Source: Candidatus Proruminimicrobium quisquiliarum (GTDB lineage: Bacteria > Elusimicrobiota > Endomicrobiia > Endomicrobiales > Endomicrobiaceae). Taken from it: a stretch of 64,000 nucleotides of DNA. Below the pieces are notes generated by a model, which did not search any database, was not told the DNA's origin, and saw only the letters and a program-made list of their open reading frames with translations. Location of the stretch: contig JAHDRN010000009.1 in NCBI GenBank assembly GCA_018433245.1, forward strand, positions 182,409-246,408, in the 5' to 3' direction. This document shows positions 7,977 to 17,216 of the stretch, in pieces (the stretch's first letter is position 1; every line of letters begins with the position of its first letter). The position numbers were made by a program, and so were the translations under genes.

Positions 7977-9132
7977 AGAAAAAGAGTTCCAAAACATGAA
8001 AGCAAAATTGATCAAACCATATTATAAATCATTAAAAGATTTAAAAGAGGTTTTTATCTGCGGGTCATTTTTTTCATCTGAATTGGATAATGAATTTGTG
8101 AAGATTTTGCAGGGGCACGGCATTAAAGTTAAAGGTTTTGTTGCGGTTCCTTATATTAATATAACGCCTATGCCAAACATTGAAATTTACGATATCCGGC
8201 AGTTTCATAAAAGAAAAGAAACCATTGTTTATATAGGCGGATTTAAATATATACAAGATATGGCTGCTGAAAAAAGAGTCAATGCCGCAGAAATTCATAA
8301 ATTTATGACGCAATATAAAGATTATGCGCAAAAAGGCAATATCCGCGTTATTCCTTTACATATTTTTATACAGTATTTTGATATTGAATTGTTTTGGTTT
8401 AATAATTTTTTTAAAGAGTATTATAATAATATAAGTGAATATGAAAACTTGCATAATTTGTTTTCGGATGCAATATCATTAAAAGTTCTTAAAGGCATAA
8501 TAGAATATCGTAAAACCTATGATATAAAGCCGTTAAGCGCCATTACCGCGCCTCATGAACAATTGTATTTTGAAAAATTTATTTTTAAATATCCTCAAAA
8601 AGATATATTTGTTGACGGCGGCGGCAACGACGGGTCAACAACGGCAGAGTATATTAGAAAGAACAAAGATTATAAACATATTTATTTTTTTGAACCAAAC
8701 AATATAATAATGAAAACGGCAAAGAAACAATTAAAAAATTACAGCAATATAAATTATTATGAATGCGGGTTATCCGATAAACAGAAAAAAGACAATATTT
8801 TTATTATAAACGGGAACAATAAGGCTTCTTTTCTGTGTGAAAAAAATAATTTAACTAAAAAATGCAACATGGTAAGACTGGATGATATTATATCAGTTCC
8901 ATGTTTTTTAAAATTTGACATTGAGGGTTCCGAACTCAATGCTTTAGAAGGTTCTAAAAAATTAATTGAAAAAAACTCGCTTCTTGCCATTTGCGTTTAT
9001 CATAAACCGTCGCATATTTGGGAGATTCCGAAAAAAATTTATAAAATAAACAGTAAGTATAAATTTTACTTAAGAAATTACTGCCATAATTTGGAAGAAA
9101 CAGTATTGTACGGATTGCCGGAGAACGGATAA
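7969..9132 (+). CDS. FkbM family methyltransferase with an N-terminal extension
   Basis: This 387-residue protein has a C-terminal FkbM-type SAM-dependent methyltransferase domain (about residues 190-385). The domain shows the motif I segment VDGGGNDGSTT, an acidic FEPN loop, FDIEGSELNALEGSKKLI and the closing YHKPSHIWEIP stretch, all family hallmarks. FkbM enzymes usually O-methylate hydroxyls on sugars, polyketides or lipids. The first 185 residues resemble an unassigned nucleotide-binding-like fold often seen N-terminal to such domains in polysaccharide clusters. The ATG overlaps the upstream radical SAM gene by 8 bases, and the next gene starts 2 bases after the stop. Confidence 0.8.
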   Translation: MNREKEFQNMKAKLIKPYYKSLKDLKEVFICGSFFSSELDNEFVKILQGHGIKVKGFVAVPYINITPMPNIEIYDIRQFHKRKETIVYIGGFKYIQDMAAEKRVNAAEIHKFMTQYKDYAQKGNIRVIPLHIFIQYFDIELFWFNNFFKEYYNNISEYENLHNLFSDAISLKVLKGIIEYRKTYDIKPLSAITAPHEQLYFEKFIFKYPQKDIFVDGGGNDGSTTAEYIRKNKDYKHIYFFEPNNIIMKTAKKQLKNYSNINYYECGLSDKQKKDNIFIINGNNKASFLCEKNNLTKKCNMVRLDDIISVPCFLKFDIEGSELNALEGSKKLIEKNSLLAICVYHKPSHIWEIPKKIYKINSKYKFYLRNYCHNLEETVLYGLPENG

Positions 9133-9134
9133 AA

Positions 9135-10019
9135 ATGAATTTTATTTTAACAACTCAATGTTTGTCAAAATGCAAATTTTGTTTTGTGCCGGCCGGATTG
9201 AGGGCTAAACAAAACGAAATGTCATTTTCTGATTTTAAAAGTTATCTCGGACATATAAATTTGCTTTATGGTAAGAATAAACCTGCAATAGGAATACTCG
9301 GAGGAGAACCGACTCTTGCCAAAGATTTCCCTATAATATCCGGGTATTTAAAATCCTACAAATCAATGGTCAGAGTATATTCAAATCTTATTACCGATAC
9401 TAGTAATATTCAATATTTAATAGGCGCAAAAAATATTATTTTAGTGTGGAATGTCGGCGCATTTTCTGTCGCGGACCAAAAAACACAAAAGCTTATTTTA
9501 AAAAATCTTAACTTAATAAAAAAATCTTTTAAAGATAACGTTATAGCTTCAATTACGCTGTATCCTGATTTTAAAATCAAAGATTTTGACGGAATAATAA
9601 AAATATTAAGAAAATATAAAATAAAAAAAATAAGAGTTGCCATTGACTCAACGCATCATAAAAAATTTCTTGATAAAGGCGGCGCGGTTTTTAATTTCTG
9701 CCAATATTTGGCAGACAATAAATTTGCAATCATATCATCCTATTGCGGCCATTTTCTCAAAGGGATGTTTAATTCAAAGCAAGAGAAATATTTAAAGCAA
9801 AATGTGGTAAATTTTAATTATAATGATTGTTCTAAAAAATTTCCGGTGGATATATTCCCGGACGGCAGTATCGTTCCATGTATGGCTTTTGCCAATAAAA
9901 CGGGATCTGTAAAATTTACTGACTATACATCATTAAAAAAATTAAAAACGGATATAATTACAAAGTTTAAATTAAATAAAATAAAACAAGGCAGTTGTCC
10001 TCTGAACAATGATAAATAA
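9135..10019 (+). CDS. Radical SAM protein
   Basis: This 294-residue radical SAM protein starts almost directly with its cluster motif C9-x3-C13-x2-C16. The GGEPT motif follows at about residues 57-61. The C-terminal part has CSKKFPVDIFPDGSIVPCMAF, which resembles the truncated SPASM (twitch) region of peptide- or cofactor-modifying enzymes. It is shorter than the SPASM protein at 2330. The substrate is unknown. Its end overlaps the start of the U32-like gene by 11 bases, indicating tight coupling with the UbiUV-like pair. Confidence 0.75.
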   Translation: MNFILTTQCLSKCKFCFVPAGLRAKQNEMSFSDFKSYLGHINLLYGKNKPAIGILGGEPTLAKDFPIISGYLKSYKSMVRVYSNLITDTSNIQYLIGAKNIILVWNVGAFSVADQKTQKLILKNLNLIKKSFKDNVIASITLYPDFKIKDFDGIIKILRKYKIKKIRVAIDSTHHKKFLDKGGAVFNFCQYLADNKFAIISSYCGHFLKGMFNSKQEKYLKQNVVNFNYNDCSKKFPVDIFPDGSIVPCMAFANKTGSVKFTDYTSLKKLKTDIITKFKLNKIKQGSCPLNNDK

Positions 10020-11019
10020 ATTTAAAACCATTATAGGGTTAAACCCGAATGATAATATCTCAGAACTCGTTGAAAACGGCCTGGATGAAGTTTACTGCGG
10101 ATATTATGACGCCGAATTTAACAAAAAATGGCCCGTCGCTTTTACAACGGTCAACAGAAGAGGCGAAGGCGTTAATTTTTCAAGTTTTAATTTATTAAAA
10201 ACAGCAGCAAGAAAACTATATAAACACGGTATAAAATCCTATATAACTCTAAACGGATATTATACACAGGAACAGTATCCGTGGCTCGTTAAAAATATCA
10301 AAAAAATCGCAGACGAAGATTCTATAGACGGGGTTATAGTAAACGATATAGGCGTTCTACTTCTTCTAAAACAATTGAAATTTAAAAAAAATATAACAAT
10401 ATCAACTCTGGCAACACCCTTAAATAATAATGCCGTCGAATTTTATCAAAAGTTCGGTGCAACAAGAATTGTTTTAGACAGACAGTTAAATCCGAATGAA
10501 ATAACAAAAATGGTTAATAAATATCCAAAATTGGAATTTGAAATTTTTGTCGTTTCAACCGGAGGCTGTCTTTTTATTGACGGGTACTGTTCATTTTTTC
10601 ATTGTCTTGAAAAAACAAAAAACAAACAGTCCGGTAAACATATAATGCAGATTGAAAAATATGACATTACTACTTCAGGAGCCGGCTGTTGCGAACTTTT
10701 AAATAATTTTTCACAAAAATTGTACACTAGTACCGACAATACAAAACATGATAAATTCGATTTGGCAAAAACTATGGGTTTTAATTGCAATATATGTATG
10801 CTTTACCGATTGAAAGGGATTAAAAATATATCTTTAAAAGTTGACAGCAGAGGCTCTAACGGAACGGGAGTAACCAATATATCAATGTTGAAAACGCTGC
10901 TTAAAGCGGTTGATGACAGCAAAAGCAATAAAGAATATATTGCATCTGCAAAAAAGCTCTTAAAACGGTTTAAAAAAGTTAAGTGCAATCCAAAAATATG
11001 TTTATGCGGGAATTTATGA
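10009..11019 (+). CDS. U32 family protein, UbiU-like iron-sulfur subunit
   Basis: This 336-residue protein has the peptidase-U32 TIM-barrel style opening (GLDEVYCGYYDAEF, VNRRGEGVNFS, IVNDIGVLLLL). A C187-x6-C194 pair is followed by C227/C228 and C260/C263. The CX6C spacing and later single cysteines match the four-cysteine [4Fe-4S] pattern known for UbiU and for the RNA hydroxylases RlhA and TrhP. Those proteins carry out O2-independent hydroxylation rather than proteolysis. The neighbour at 11016 carries the UbiV-type pattern, so a heterodimer is inferred. The substrate is not known. The proteolytic role implied by the family name is not supported here. Confidence 0.7.
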   Translation: MINKFKTIIGLNPNDNISELVENGLDEVYCGYYDAEFNKKWPVAFTTVNRRGEGVNFSSFNLLKTAARKLYKHGIKSYITLNGYYTQEQYPWLVKNIKKIADEDSIDGVIVNDIGVLLLLKQLKFKKNITISTLATPLNNNAVEFYQKFGATRIVLDRQLNPNEITKMVNKYPKLEFEIFVVSTGGCLFIDGYCSFFHCLEKTKNKQSGKHIMQIEKYDITTSGAGCCELLNNFSQKLYTSTDNTKHDKFDLAKTMGFNCNICMLYRLKGIKNISLKVDSRGSNGTGVTNISMLKTLLKAVDDSKSNKEYIASAKKLLKRFKKVKCNPKICLCGNL

Positions 11020-11867
11020 AATATGCTTTTCTGACCGATAACATTGGGGTTTTAAATAAAATACAAAAACCTGATATTTTGTATTTCGGCAATGAGTTTT
11101 GCCAAAATATAATACCGGCAAAACAACACATAAATAAAGCTTTTCAATGGGCATTGAAAAATAATATTCAATTTGTGTTTGTTTTACCCTACATAACGAA
11201 CGACAAAGTGAAAACGGCAGATAGTTTATTGCATATTTTAAATAATAAAAAACGCAATATAGAAATTGTTTTTAATGATTGGGGTACGCTTTCTTTAATT
11301 TTAAAATATAAAAATTTACAGCCTGTTTTAGGCAGATTGCTTACAAAACAGAGAAAAGATCCCATAGCCGAAAATATAATCCAAAACACGCAGAATAAAA
11401 TAAAAATAGCGGTCATTGACGGCAAAAAGACGATTATAAAAGCAAAAAAAGTTCCGCTGACATTGAAAACTTATTTTCAAAAAAGTTTTTTAGATGTTGG
11501 GCATGTGATAGATTTTATGACAGAAAATAATATAAAAAGATATGAACTTGATTTACTGCCGTGGGGTATAAAAATTAAAACAGATAAAAAAATAAAGCTG
11601 AGTATTTATTACCCTTATGTTAATATTACGACAACGAGATATTGCGGGGCAGTTAATTTAAAATATACAAAAATATGTAGTAAAATATGTAAAAGCCAAA
11701 TAATTGAAGCAGGAACAAATAAGTTAAAATATCCGTATATTATAAAAGGAAATGCCGTTTTTTATAAGACATCAAAAGATATTTTGGATAAAACCGTTAA
11801 TGCAGGCAATATTGACAGAATAGTAATTAACGATTTGCAAACTTTAAATAAATTAGTAACGGGATAA
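11016..11867 (+). CDS. U32-related protein, UbiV-like iron-sulfur subunit
   Basis: The start is placed at the ATG that overlaps the previous stop as ATGA, giving 283 residues. A longer frame opens at GTG 10983, but a GCGGG ribosome binding site sits just before the ATG. Cysteines C29, C210, C221 and C225 give an early single Cys plus C-x10-C-x3-C, close to the UbiV arrangement (one early Cys, then C-x12-C-x3-C). The segment PVLGRLLTKQRKDP also recalls UbiV. UbiV pairs with UbiU in O2-independent ubiquinone hydroxylation. No ubiquinone genes are nearby, so a different substrate is likely. Confidence 0.65.
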   Translation: MKYAFLTDNIGVLNKIQKPDILYFGNEFCQNIIPAKQHINKAFQWALKNNIQFVFVLPYITNDKVKTADSLLHILNNKKRNIEIVFNDWGTLSLILKYKNLQPVLGRLLTKQRKDPIAENIIQNTQNKIKIAVIDGKKTIIKAKKVPLTLKTYFQKSFLDVGHVIDFMTENNIKRYELDLLPWGIKIKTDKKIKLSIYYPYVNITTTRYCGAVNLKYTKICSKICKSQIIEAGTNKLKYPYIIKGNAVFYKTSKDILDKTVNAGNIDRIVINDLQTLNKLVTG

Positions 11868-11868
11868 T

Positions 11869-13737
11869 ATGAAAATTTTAGGGATATCAGCCTTTTATCA
11901 TGATTCTGCTGCCGCGCTGACGATTAACGGTAAGATAATTGCCGCCGCGCAGGAAGAACGTTTTACGAGAAAAAAACATGACCCGTCATTTCCGGCAAAC
12001 GCGGTAAAGTTTTGTCTGCGGCAATCCGGATTAAAAATAGACGAACTTGACGCCGTCGCCTTTTATGACAAACCCTGGCTTAAATTTGAAAGATTAATGA
12101 TGACTTATTATATGAACGCGCCTAAAGGTTTTAAATCTTTCAGCCGGGCGGTGCCCGTCTGGACAAAAGAAAAAATGTTTTTGTATAAAATTATAGAAGA
12201 CGAATTGTCTGCGGCTGAAAAATATGATAAGACCAAATTAAAAATACTGTTTCCTTCTCACCATTTGTCACACGCTGCCAGCGCTTTTTTTGCAAGCCCT
12301 TATAATAAGTCGGCAATATTAACTATAGACGGCGTGGGAGAATGGGAAACCGCTTCAATATCTTACGGCGAAAATAACAATATCACTCTTTTAAAAGAAT
12401 TAAATTTTCCCCATTCGCTGGGTTTATTTTATTCCGCAATTACATATTATTTGGGCTTTAAAGTAAATTCCGGCGAATATAAATTAATGGGGCTTGCCCC
12501 GTACGGCAACAAAAAATCCGAACGCACGGAAGAATATAAAAAGAAATTAAAAGAAAATATTATAGATATCAAACAAGACGGTTCATGTTGGCTGAATCAA
12601 CAATATTTTGATTATTCCACAGGCATGAGGATGACAAAAAATGATAAATGGTTTGATTTATTCGGCATCAAAAAAAGAGACCCGCAGGAAGAATTGAACC
12701 AACAGTACTGCGATTTTGCGCTTGCCTGCCAGCAAATTACCGAAGAATCTGTTTTAAAAATGGCAGAGACTGCAAAAAAATTAACAAACAGTGACAATTT
12801 GTGTTTAGCGGGAGGAGTTGCTTTAAACTGTGTGGCAAATTCAAAAATTTTATTATCCGGATTGTTTAAAAACATATGGATTCAGCCTGCATCGGGAGAC
12901 GCCGGCGGAGCATTAGGTTCTGCTCTTGCCACAGAATATATTTACTTCGGTTCACAAAGACAAACAGATGAAAATAATGACATTATGCAGGGTTCATTTT
13001 TAGGACCTGAATTTTGTGATTGCCAAACGGAAGAGATAATTAAAAAATATAATGCGCAAGCCGAATTTATACAGGATGAGAACGAATTGCTTGCAAAAAC
13101 GGCAAATGCTATCGCAGACGGTAAAGTTGTCGGATGGGTTCAGGGTAAAATGGAATGGGGACCGAGAGCTTTGGGCAACCGTTCAATAATTGCCGATCCC
13201 AGAAATGCCGATATGCAGATGAAAATGAATTTAAAAATAAAATACAGAGAAAGTTTTAGACCGTTTGCCCCTTCGGTTGTTATTGAGGACATGAAAAATT
13301 ATTTTGACTCGGAAACGGAATCCCCCTATATGCTGCTTACGGCTCAGGTTAAGAAAAATATTTGTTTTGCTCCGCCTGACAATTACGATGATTTTTCCGT
13401 TAAAGAAAAATTATATTATAAAAGATCCCAAATACCCGCGGTTACACACATAGATTATTCGGCAAGGCTTCAAACGGTCAACGAAAAAACAAATCCGAGA
13501 TATCATAACTTGATTTCAAAATTTAAAGATATAACAAAATGCCCGGTTCTGATAAACACAAGTTTTAATGTAAGAGGAGAACCGATAGTTTGTTCTCCCG
13601 AAGACGCCTACAAATGTTTTATGAGAACCGAAATGGATTATCTTGTTATAGGCAATTATTTTTTTGAAAAAAACAAGCAGCCGGAATATAAAGAAAAAAC
13701 GAATTTAAACCGGAAACAAGAATTTATCCTTGATTAA
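11869..13737 (+). CDS. NodU/CmcH-type carbamoyltransferase
   Basis: This 622-residue protein is near full length for the family. It begins MKILGISAFYHDSAAAL and has the histidine-rich motif at H131, H132 and H135 (SHHLSHAASAF), used for metal and carbamoyl phosphate binding. The later VGWVQGKMEWGPRALGNRSI and INTSFNVRGEPIV stretches belong to the C-terminal YrdC-like/NodU region. The enzyme moves a carbamoyl group from carbamoyl phosphate to a hydroxyl or amine of a sugar, antibiotic or lipid. It follows the UbiV-like gene by one base and closes the run. This suggests hydroxylation, methylation and carbamoylation of one product, possibly a cell-surface glycan. Confidence 0.88.
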   Translation: MKILGISAFYHDSAAALTINGKIIAAAQEERFTRKKHDPSFPANAVKFCLRQSGLKIDELDAVAFYDKPWLKFERLMMTYYMNAPKGFKSFSRAVPVWTKEKMFLYKIIEDELSAAEKYDKTKLKILFPSHHLSHAASAFFASPYNKSAILTIDGVGEWETASISYGENNNITLLKELNFPHSLGLFYSAITYYLGFKVNSGEYKLMGLAPYGNKKSERTEEYKKKLKENIIDIKQDGSCWLNQQYFDYSTGMRMTKNDKWFDLFGIKKRDPQEELNQQYCDFALACQQITEESVLKMAETAKKLTNSDNLCLAGGVALNCVANSKILLSGLFKNIWIQPASGDAGGALGSALATEYIYFGSQRQTDENNDIMQGSFLGPEFCDCQTEEIIKKYNAQAEFIQDENELLAKTANAIADGKVVGWVQGKMEWGPRALGNRSIIADPRNADMQMKMNLKIKYRESFRPFAPSVVIEDMKNYFDSETESPYMLLTAQVKKNICFAPPDNYDDFSVKEKLYYKRSQIPAVTHIDYSARLQTVNEKTNPRYHNLISKFKDITKCPVLINTSFNVRGEPIVCSPEDAYKCFMRTEMDYLVIGNYFFEKNKQPEYKEKTNLNRKQEFILD

Positions 13738-13840
13738 GTTGATGAAAACAAGTTTTTAAAATAAGACGCCATCATAATAGTATGCAAAAAAAATTTAAAA
13801 TCCATATGTTCATAAAAATATAATAAAATTAAATGTAAAA

Positions 13841-13849
13841 TGGTATAAT
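13841..13849 (+). promoter_or_regulatory. Extended -10 promoter, predicted leaderless start
   Basis: TGGTATAAT is an exact extended -10 element ending 6 bases before the ATG at 13856. Transcription would begin at or beside the start codon, leaving no room for a ribosome binding site. No good -35 box is visible. Confidence 0.6.
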
Positions 13850-13855
13850 AATCGT

Positions 13856-15400
13856 ATGAAAAAAATTCTTTTGTTAATGTTATTTCTAGGCGTGTTTTCT
13901 GCAAATCTTTTTGCAAAAGACAGAGCTATTGTTTTTTTCTTTGAGACAACCGACGGTCTTTCGCAAAAAACAGTCAAAAAGATAATAGGCTCAAAAAACT
14001 TTTCTTTTACGGCCGGACTTGACGTTTCAAAAGAACTGCCCGAATACGTGCACGAGCTCATCGCAGCCGATAAAATTGAACCGACTCTGATTTTGGAGCC
14101 TGAACCGTATTTCCCGGTTTTATCATCAGAGATTAAAATAAACGATTCAATGTCTTTTGACAGAACAAAAGATTTAAAAAAAATGCTGTCTTCATACAAT
14201 GAAAAAATAGAAGGTCTTTTTGAAAAAGAAAAATACGGATTGGTTCTTGATGATTTTTATGCAACCGGCGATACTTTTAAATATTTTAATAAATATAATA
14301 TAGCATGGTGCGCGTTTAAATATCCGGCCGATATAAAAAGAGGCATATACATGCAAGACGGCATCGTTGTATTTGCACCCTATACGGATTTCCCGTCTGA
14401 CCACAAAAAAATAGAAAAATGGCTTTTGCAGAGAAAAGAAAAAATTATTCCGGTTTATCTTACTGCGGCGCAGATAAAAAACGACCGGCTGCTTGAATAT
14501 CTTGTGAATATATTTAAAAACAGCAAATACACCGACGTGTTAACGCCTTCAGATGTAATTGAACTTTTTAAACAAGACAAAAAAGAAAATATTGACGATT
14601 TTGTTTTGCCTGAGCAAACGCAGCTGCCGCAGGAAATACTTGTTAAAATCGCGCTTGCCGGCCGTGAAACTGACGATCAGGAAAATTCCGAACTATATGA
14701 AGATATTTACGGTGAATTTCTCAATATGTGCAGCGCGGACATAATGAAAGGCGTCATTAAAAACAATGATAAATCTTTGATGCTATTTAATATTTCTTAT
14801 TCTAACATTTTTAAATTATCAGACAAAGAAATCCCTGCTTCTGATATGGCTTATATAACCGCGGAAAATGAAAACGCCGCTCAAAGTAACTGCGATAAAC
14901 AAAATAAATTCGGATTTAAAAATAACGAAGACGGATATATTTTGCAAAACAGCACGGGAACGGTTATTTCGTTTGCCGTTAAAAAAACGGATAAATCTGT
15001 GGATTTTACCGTTATTACGGATGACTCCGATGCCTACACGGTGGATATTTACATAGATATGAACGGTCTGACCGATGCAGGCTGTGACGTTATGTTAAAA
15101 GGAGCTGACGGTTTTTTTAGCCAGAATAGTTACTGGGAATATGCGGTAAGACTGACAAAAGAGAAAGCCGGCGTTTACAGATTTTACGTTGACGATCTTA
15201 CGGTTGTAAAAAATATTGTTAAAAACGGGAATACCGTAAGCATTCCTTCGGATGTTTTACGAGGCAATCCTTATAACTGGGGTTATCAGGTTGTGGTTTT
15301 AAAAGATAATAAAGTAATAGATTTTCTGGCTGCGGAAAAGGAAAAAGAACGGATCAAAAATACTCAGCCTCTACAGCTGCAAATGTTAAAATGCGAGTAA
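13856..15400 (+). CDS. Secreted protein with possible glucodextranase-like C-terminal domain
   Basis: This 514-residue protein has a clear signal peptide (MKKILLLMLFLGVFSANLFA, cleavage after residue 20). The middle part (about 25-230) has alternating strands and helices with LVLDDFYATGDTF and resembles the fold pattern of polysaccharide deacetylase/GH57-like domains, but I see no complete catalytic motif. The C-terminal 150 residues (YTVDIYIDMNGL, YWEYAVRL, NPYNWGYQVVV) resemble the carbohydrate-binding C-terminal domain of glucodextranase and amylopullulanase. Periplasmic or surface carbohydrate handling is therefore possible. It forms its own transcription unit with the -10 box almost touching the start codon. 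Confidence 0.5.
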   Translation: MKKILLLMLFLGVFSANLFAKDRAIVFFFETTDGLSQKTVKKIIGSKNFSFTAGLDVSKELPEYVHELIAADKIEPTLILEPEPYFPVLSSEIKINDSMSFDRTKDLKKMLSSYNEKIEGLFEKEKYGLVLDDFYATGDTFKYFNKYNIAWCAFKYPADIKRGIYMQDGIVVFAPYTDFPSDHKKIEKWLLQRKEKIIPVYLTAAQIKNDRLLEYLVNIFKNSKYTDVLTPSDVIELFKQDKKENIDDFVLPEQTQLPQEILVKIALAGRETDDQENSELYEDIYGEFLNMCSADIMKGVIKNNDKSLMLFNISYSNIFKLSDKEIPASDMAYITAENENAAQSNCDKQNKFGFKNNEDGYILQNSTGTVISFAVKKTDKSVDFTVITDDSDAYTVDIYIDMNGLTDAGCDVMLKGADGFFSQNSYWEYAVRLTKEKAGVYRFYVDDLTVVKNIVKNGNTVSIPSDVLRGNPYNWGYQVVVLKDNKVIDFLAAEKEKERIKNTQPLQLQMLKCE

Positions 15401-15452
15401 AACCGGTTCAGTTTTTCATAATAATATAAACGATAATTCAAAGAGGTTATAT

Positions 15453-17162
15453 ATGTCATATTTGGTGTTGGCAAGAAAATTCAGACCGGCGACATTTGCC
15501 GAAGTGGTGGGACAAAACCACATTTCACAGACTCTTAAAAATGCGATTGCCGAAAACAAAGTCGCGCACGCTTATATTTTCAGCGGGCCCAGAGGCACGG
15601 GAAAAACGACTATGGCGAGAATTTTTGCCAAAGCGCTAAACTGTCTGGAGGGCTCATCGTCCGAACCGTGCGGCAAATGTAAAAATTGTCTGGAAATAAG
15701 CGCAAACCAAAGTTTGGACGTTTTGGAAATAGACGGCGCCTCAAATAACAGAATAGACGAAATAAGGGAAATAAGGGACAACGTCAAATTCGGAGCGATG
15801 TCTTCAAGATACAAAATTTACATAATAGACGAATTTCACAGAATAACGCCGCAGGCTTTTGACGCTCTGCTTAAAACGCTTGAAGAGCCGCCTGCCCATG
15901 TTATTTTTATACTTGCCACGACCGAATTGCAGAAAGCGCCCTCTACGATTCTTTCAAGATGCCAAAAGTACAGATTCAGACTTTTGTCTGCAAAAGAAAT
16001 AACCGAGGCGATACAAAACATTGCGAAAAAAGATAATTTTGAAATAGACGACGGCGCTCTGGAAATAATAGTGAATTCGGCCGGCGGCTCAATGAGAGAC
16101 GCTTTGAGTCTTCTTGATCAGGCTATTTCTTCGTCAAACGGCAAGATTACTTTTGAATATATGAGAAATCTTCTAGGCCTTTTGCCTAAAGAAATTGTCG
16201 CCCAAACCACCGAAGATATCGCAAACAACAACGCCGAATCATTGTTAAGAACTTGTAAAAAAGTATATGAAGACGGATATAATATGCTGCAGTTTGCCAA
16301 AGATTTAAGGGATCATATCAGGCAGCTCATGATATATTCCGTTAATCCGGAAATAGTCGATATTCCTTCTTCGGATAAAAACCTTTACAATAAACAAAAA
16401 ACGTTTTTTACTATACCCGGTTTTGTAAGACTCGGCAATCTTATTTCAAAAGCGCTTGAAGAAATGAAAGAGCACGACCAGCCGAGAATACTTTTGGAAA
16501 TTTATCTGTTAAAAATGGCAGAACCCTATTACAGTGTGGGCGAATTAATCTCCAAAATAGACGAAATAGGAAATAAAGCCGGCAATGTTAGTTTAATAAA
16601 CGGCGCAAAAGAATCTTGCGCAGCCAAAGAAACCGCGGAAGATATAACTGCGCAGGAAAACAATGACGCCTCAACAATGTCAGAAACAACGGATTACGAT
16701 ATGCTTGCCATAGCAAAAGACATAATTTGTGAGCTTTCCCAAAAGCATCCGATGAGAGCTCTTATATTCAAATCCGCGATAATAAAAATATTGAACAATA
16801 ACGCGGTACAGTTAGTATTCAAAGACAAATATGATTTAAGCATGGTAAAGTCGTATGACGAACTGATTAAAAAACTGATATCAAGGAAATTGGCAAGAGA
16901 TGTAAACGTTAATATGTCCGTTGATGAAAGCATTACGGTTCCGGAGGATGATATTGTCACAAAGCAGGAACCGGAACAGCCGAAAGAAACATTTACTGTA
17001 GTTGAAGATTTAAAAGAAACGGCAAAGACCGCCGTTCCGTTAAAAATTGAAAATATAGCAAAGAAATTCTCCGGCAAAGCGATTAGAAAAAACACTCAGA
17101 AACAAAATGAAACCGAAGAAATAAACAAATCGGATTTTAATAGGGAACAAAGCGAAGAATAA
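15453..17162 (+). CDS. dnaX: DNA polymerase III subunit gamma/tau
   Basis: This 569-residue clamp-loader ATPase has Walker A GPRGTGKTT at residues 45-53, the zinc-binding cysteines C64, C73, C76 and C79, a DEFHR Walker B variant, and sensor 1 (LATTE). Domain III follows, then a variable charged tail (about 390-569) that would form tau-specific contacts. It loads the sliding clamp in the replisome. I did not see an obvious slippery frameshift sequence for a gamma form. An AAAGAGG ribosome binding site precedes the ATG. recR follows 54 bases downstream; the commonly intervening ybaB gene is absent. Confidence 0.93.
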   Translation: MSYLVLARKFRPATFAEVVGQNHISQTLKNAIAENKVAHAYIFSGPRGTGKTTMARIFAKALNCLEGSSSEPCGKCKNCLEISANQSLDVLEIDGASNNRIDEIREIRDNVKFGAMSSRYKIYIIDEFHRITPQAFDALLKTLEEPPAHVIFILATTELQKAPSTILSRCQKYRFRLLSAKEITEAIQNIAKKDNFEIDDGALEIIVNSAGGSMRDALSLLDQAISSSNGKITFEYMRNLLGLLPKEIVAQTTEDIANNNAESLLRTCKKVYEDGYNMLQFAKDLRDHIRQLMIYSVNPEIVDIPSSDKNLYNKQKTFFTIPGFVRLGNLISKALEEMKEHDQPRILLEIYLLKMAEPYYSVGELISKIDEIGNKAGNVSLINGAKESCAAKETAEDITAQENNDASTMSETTDYDMLAIAKDIICELSQKHPMRALIFKSAIIKILNNNAVQLVFKDKYDLSMVKSYDELIKKLISRKLARDVNVNMSVDESITVPEDDIVTKQEPEQPKETFTVVEDLKETAKTAVPLKIENIAKKFSGKAIRKNTQKQNETEEINKSDFNREQSEE

Positions 17163-17216
17163 CAAATTGTTTTTAAACAAGTATGTTAAAAGAATCTTTA
17201 ATATATTCGGGGAATT

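Noticed and set aside
10983..11015. GTG start at 10983 for the UbiV-like gene
   Set aside because: The ATG at 11016 overlaps the previous stop as ATGA and has a ribosome binding site; the extra 11 residues are unlike the family.
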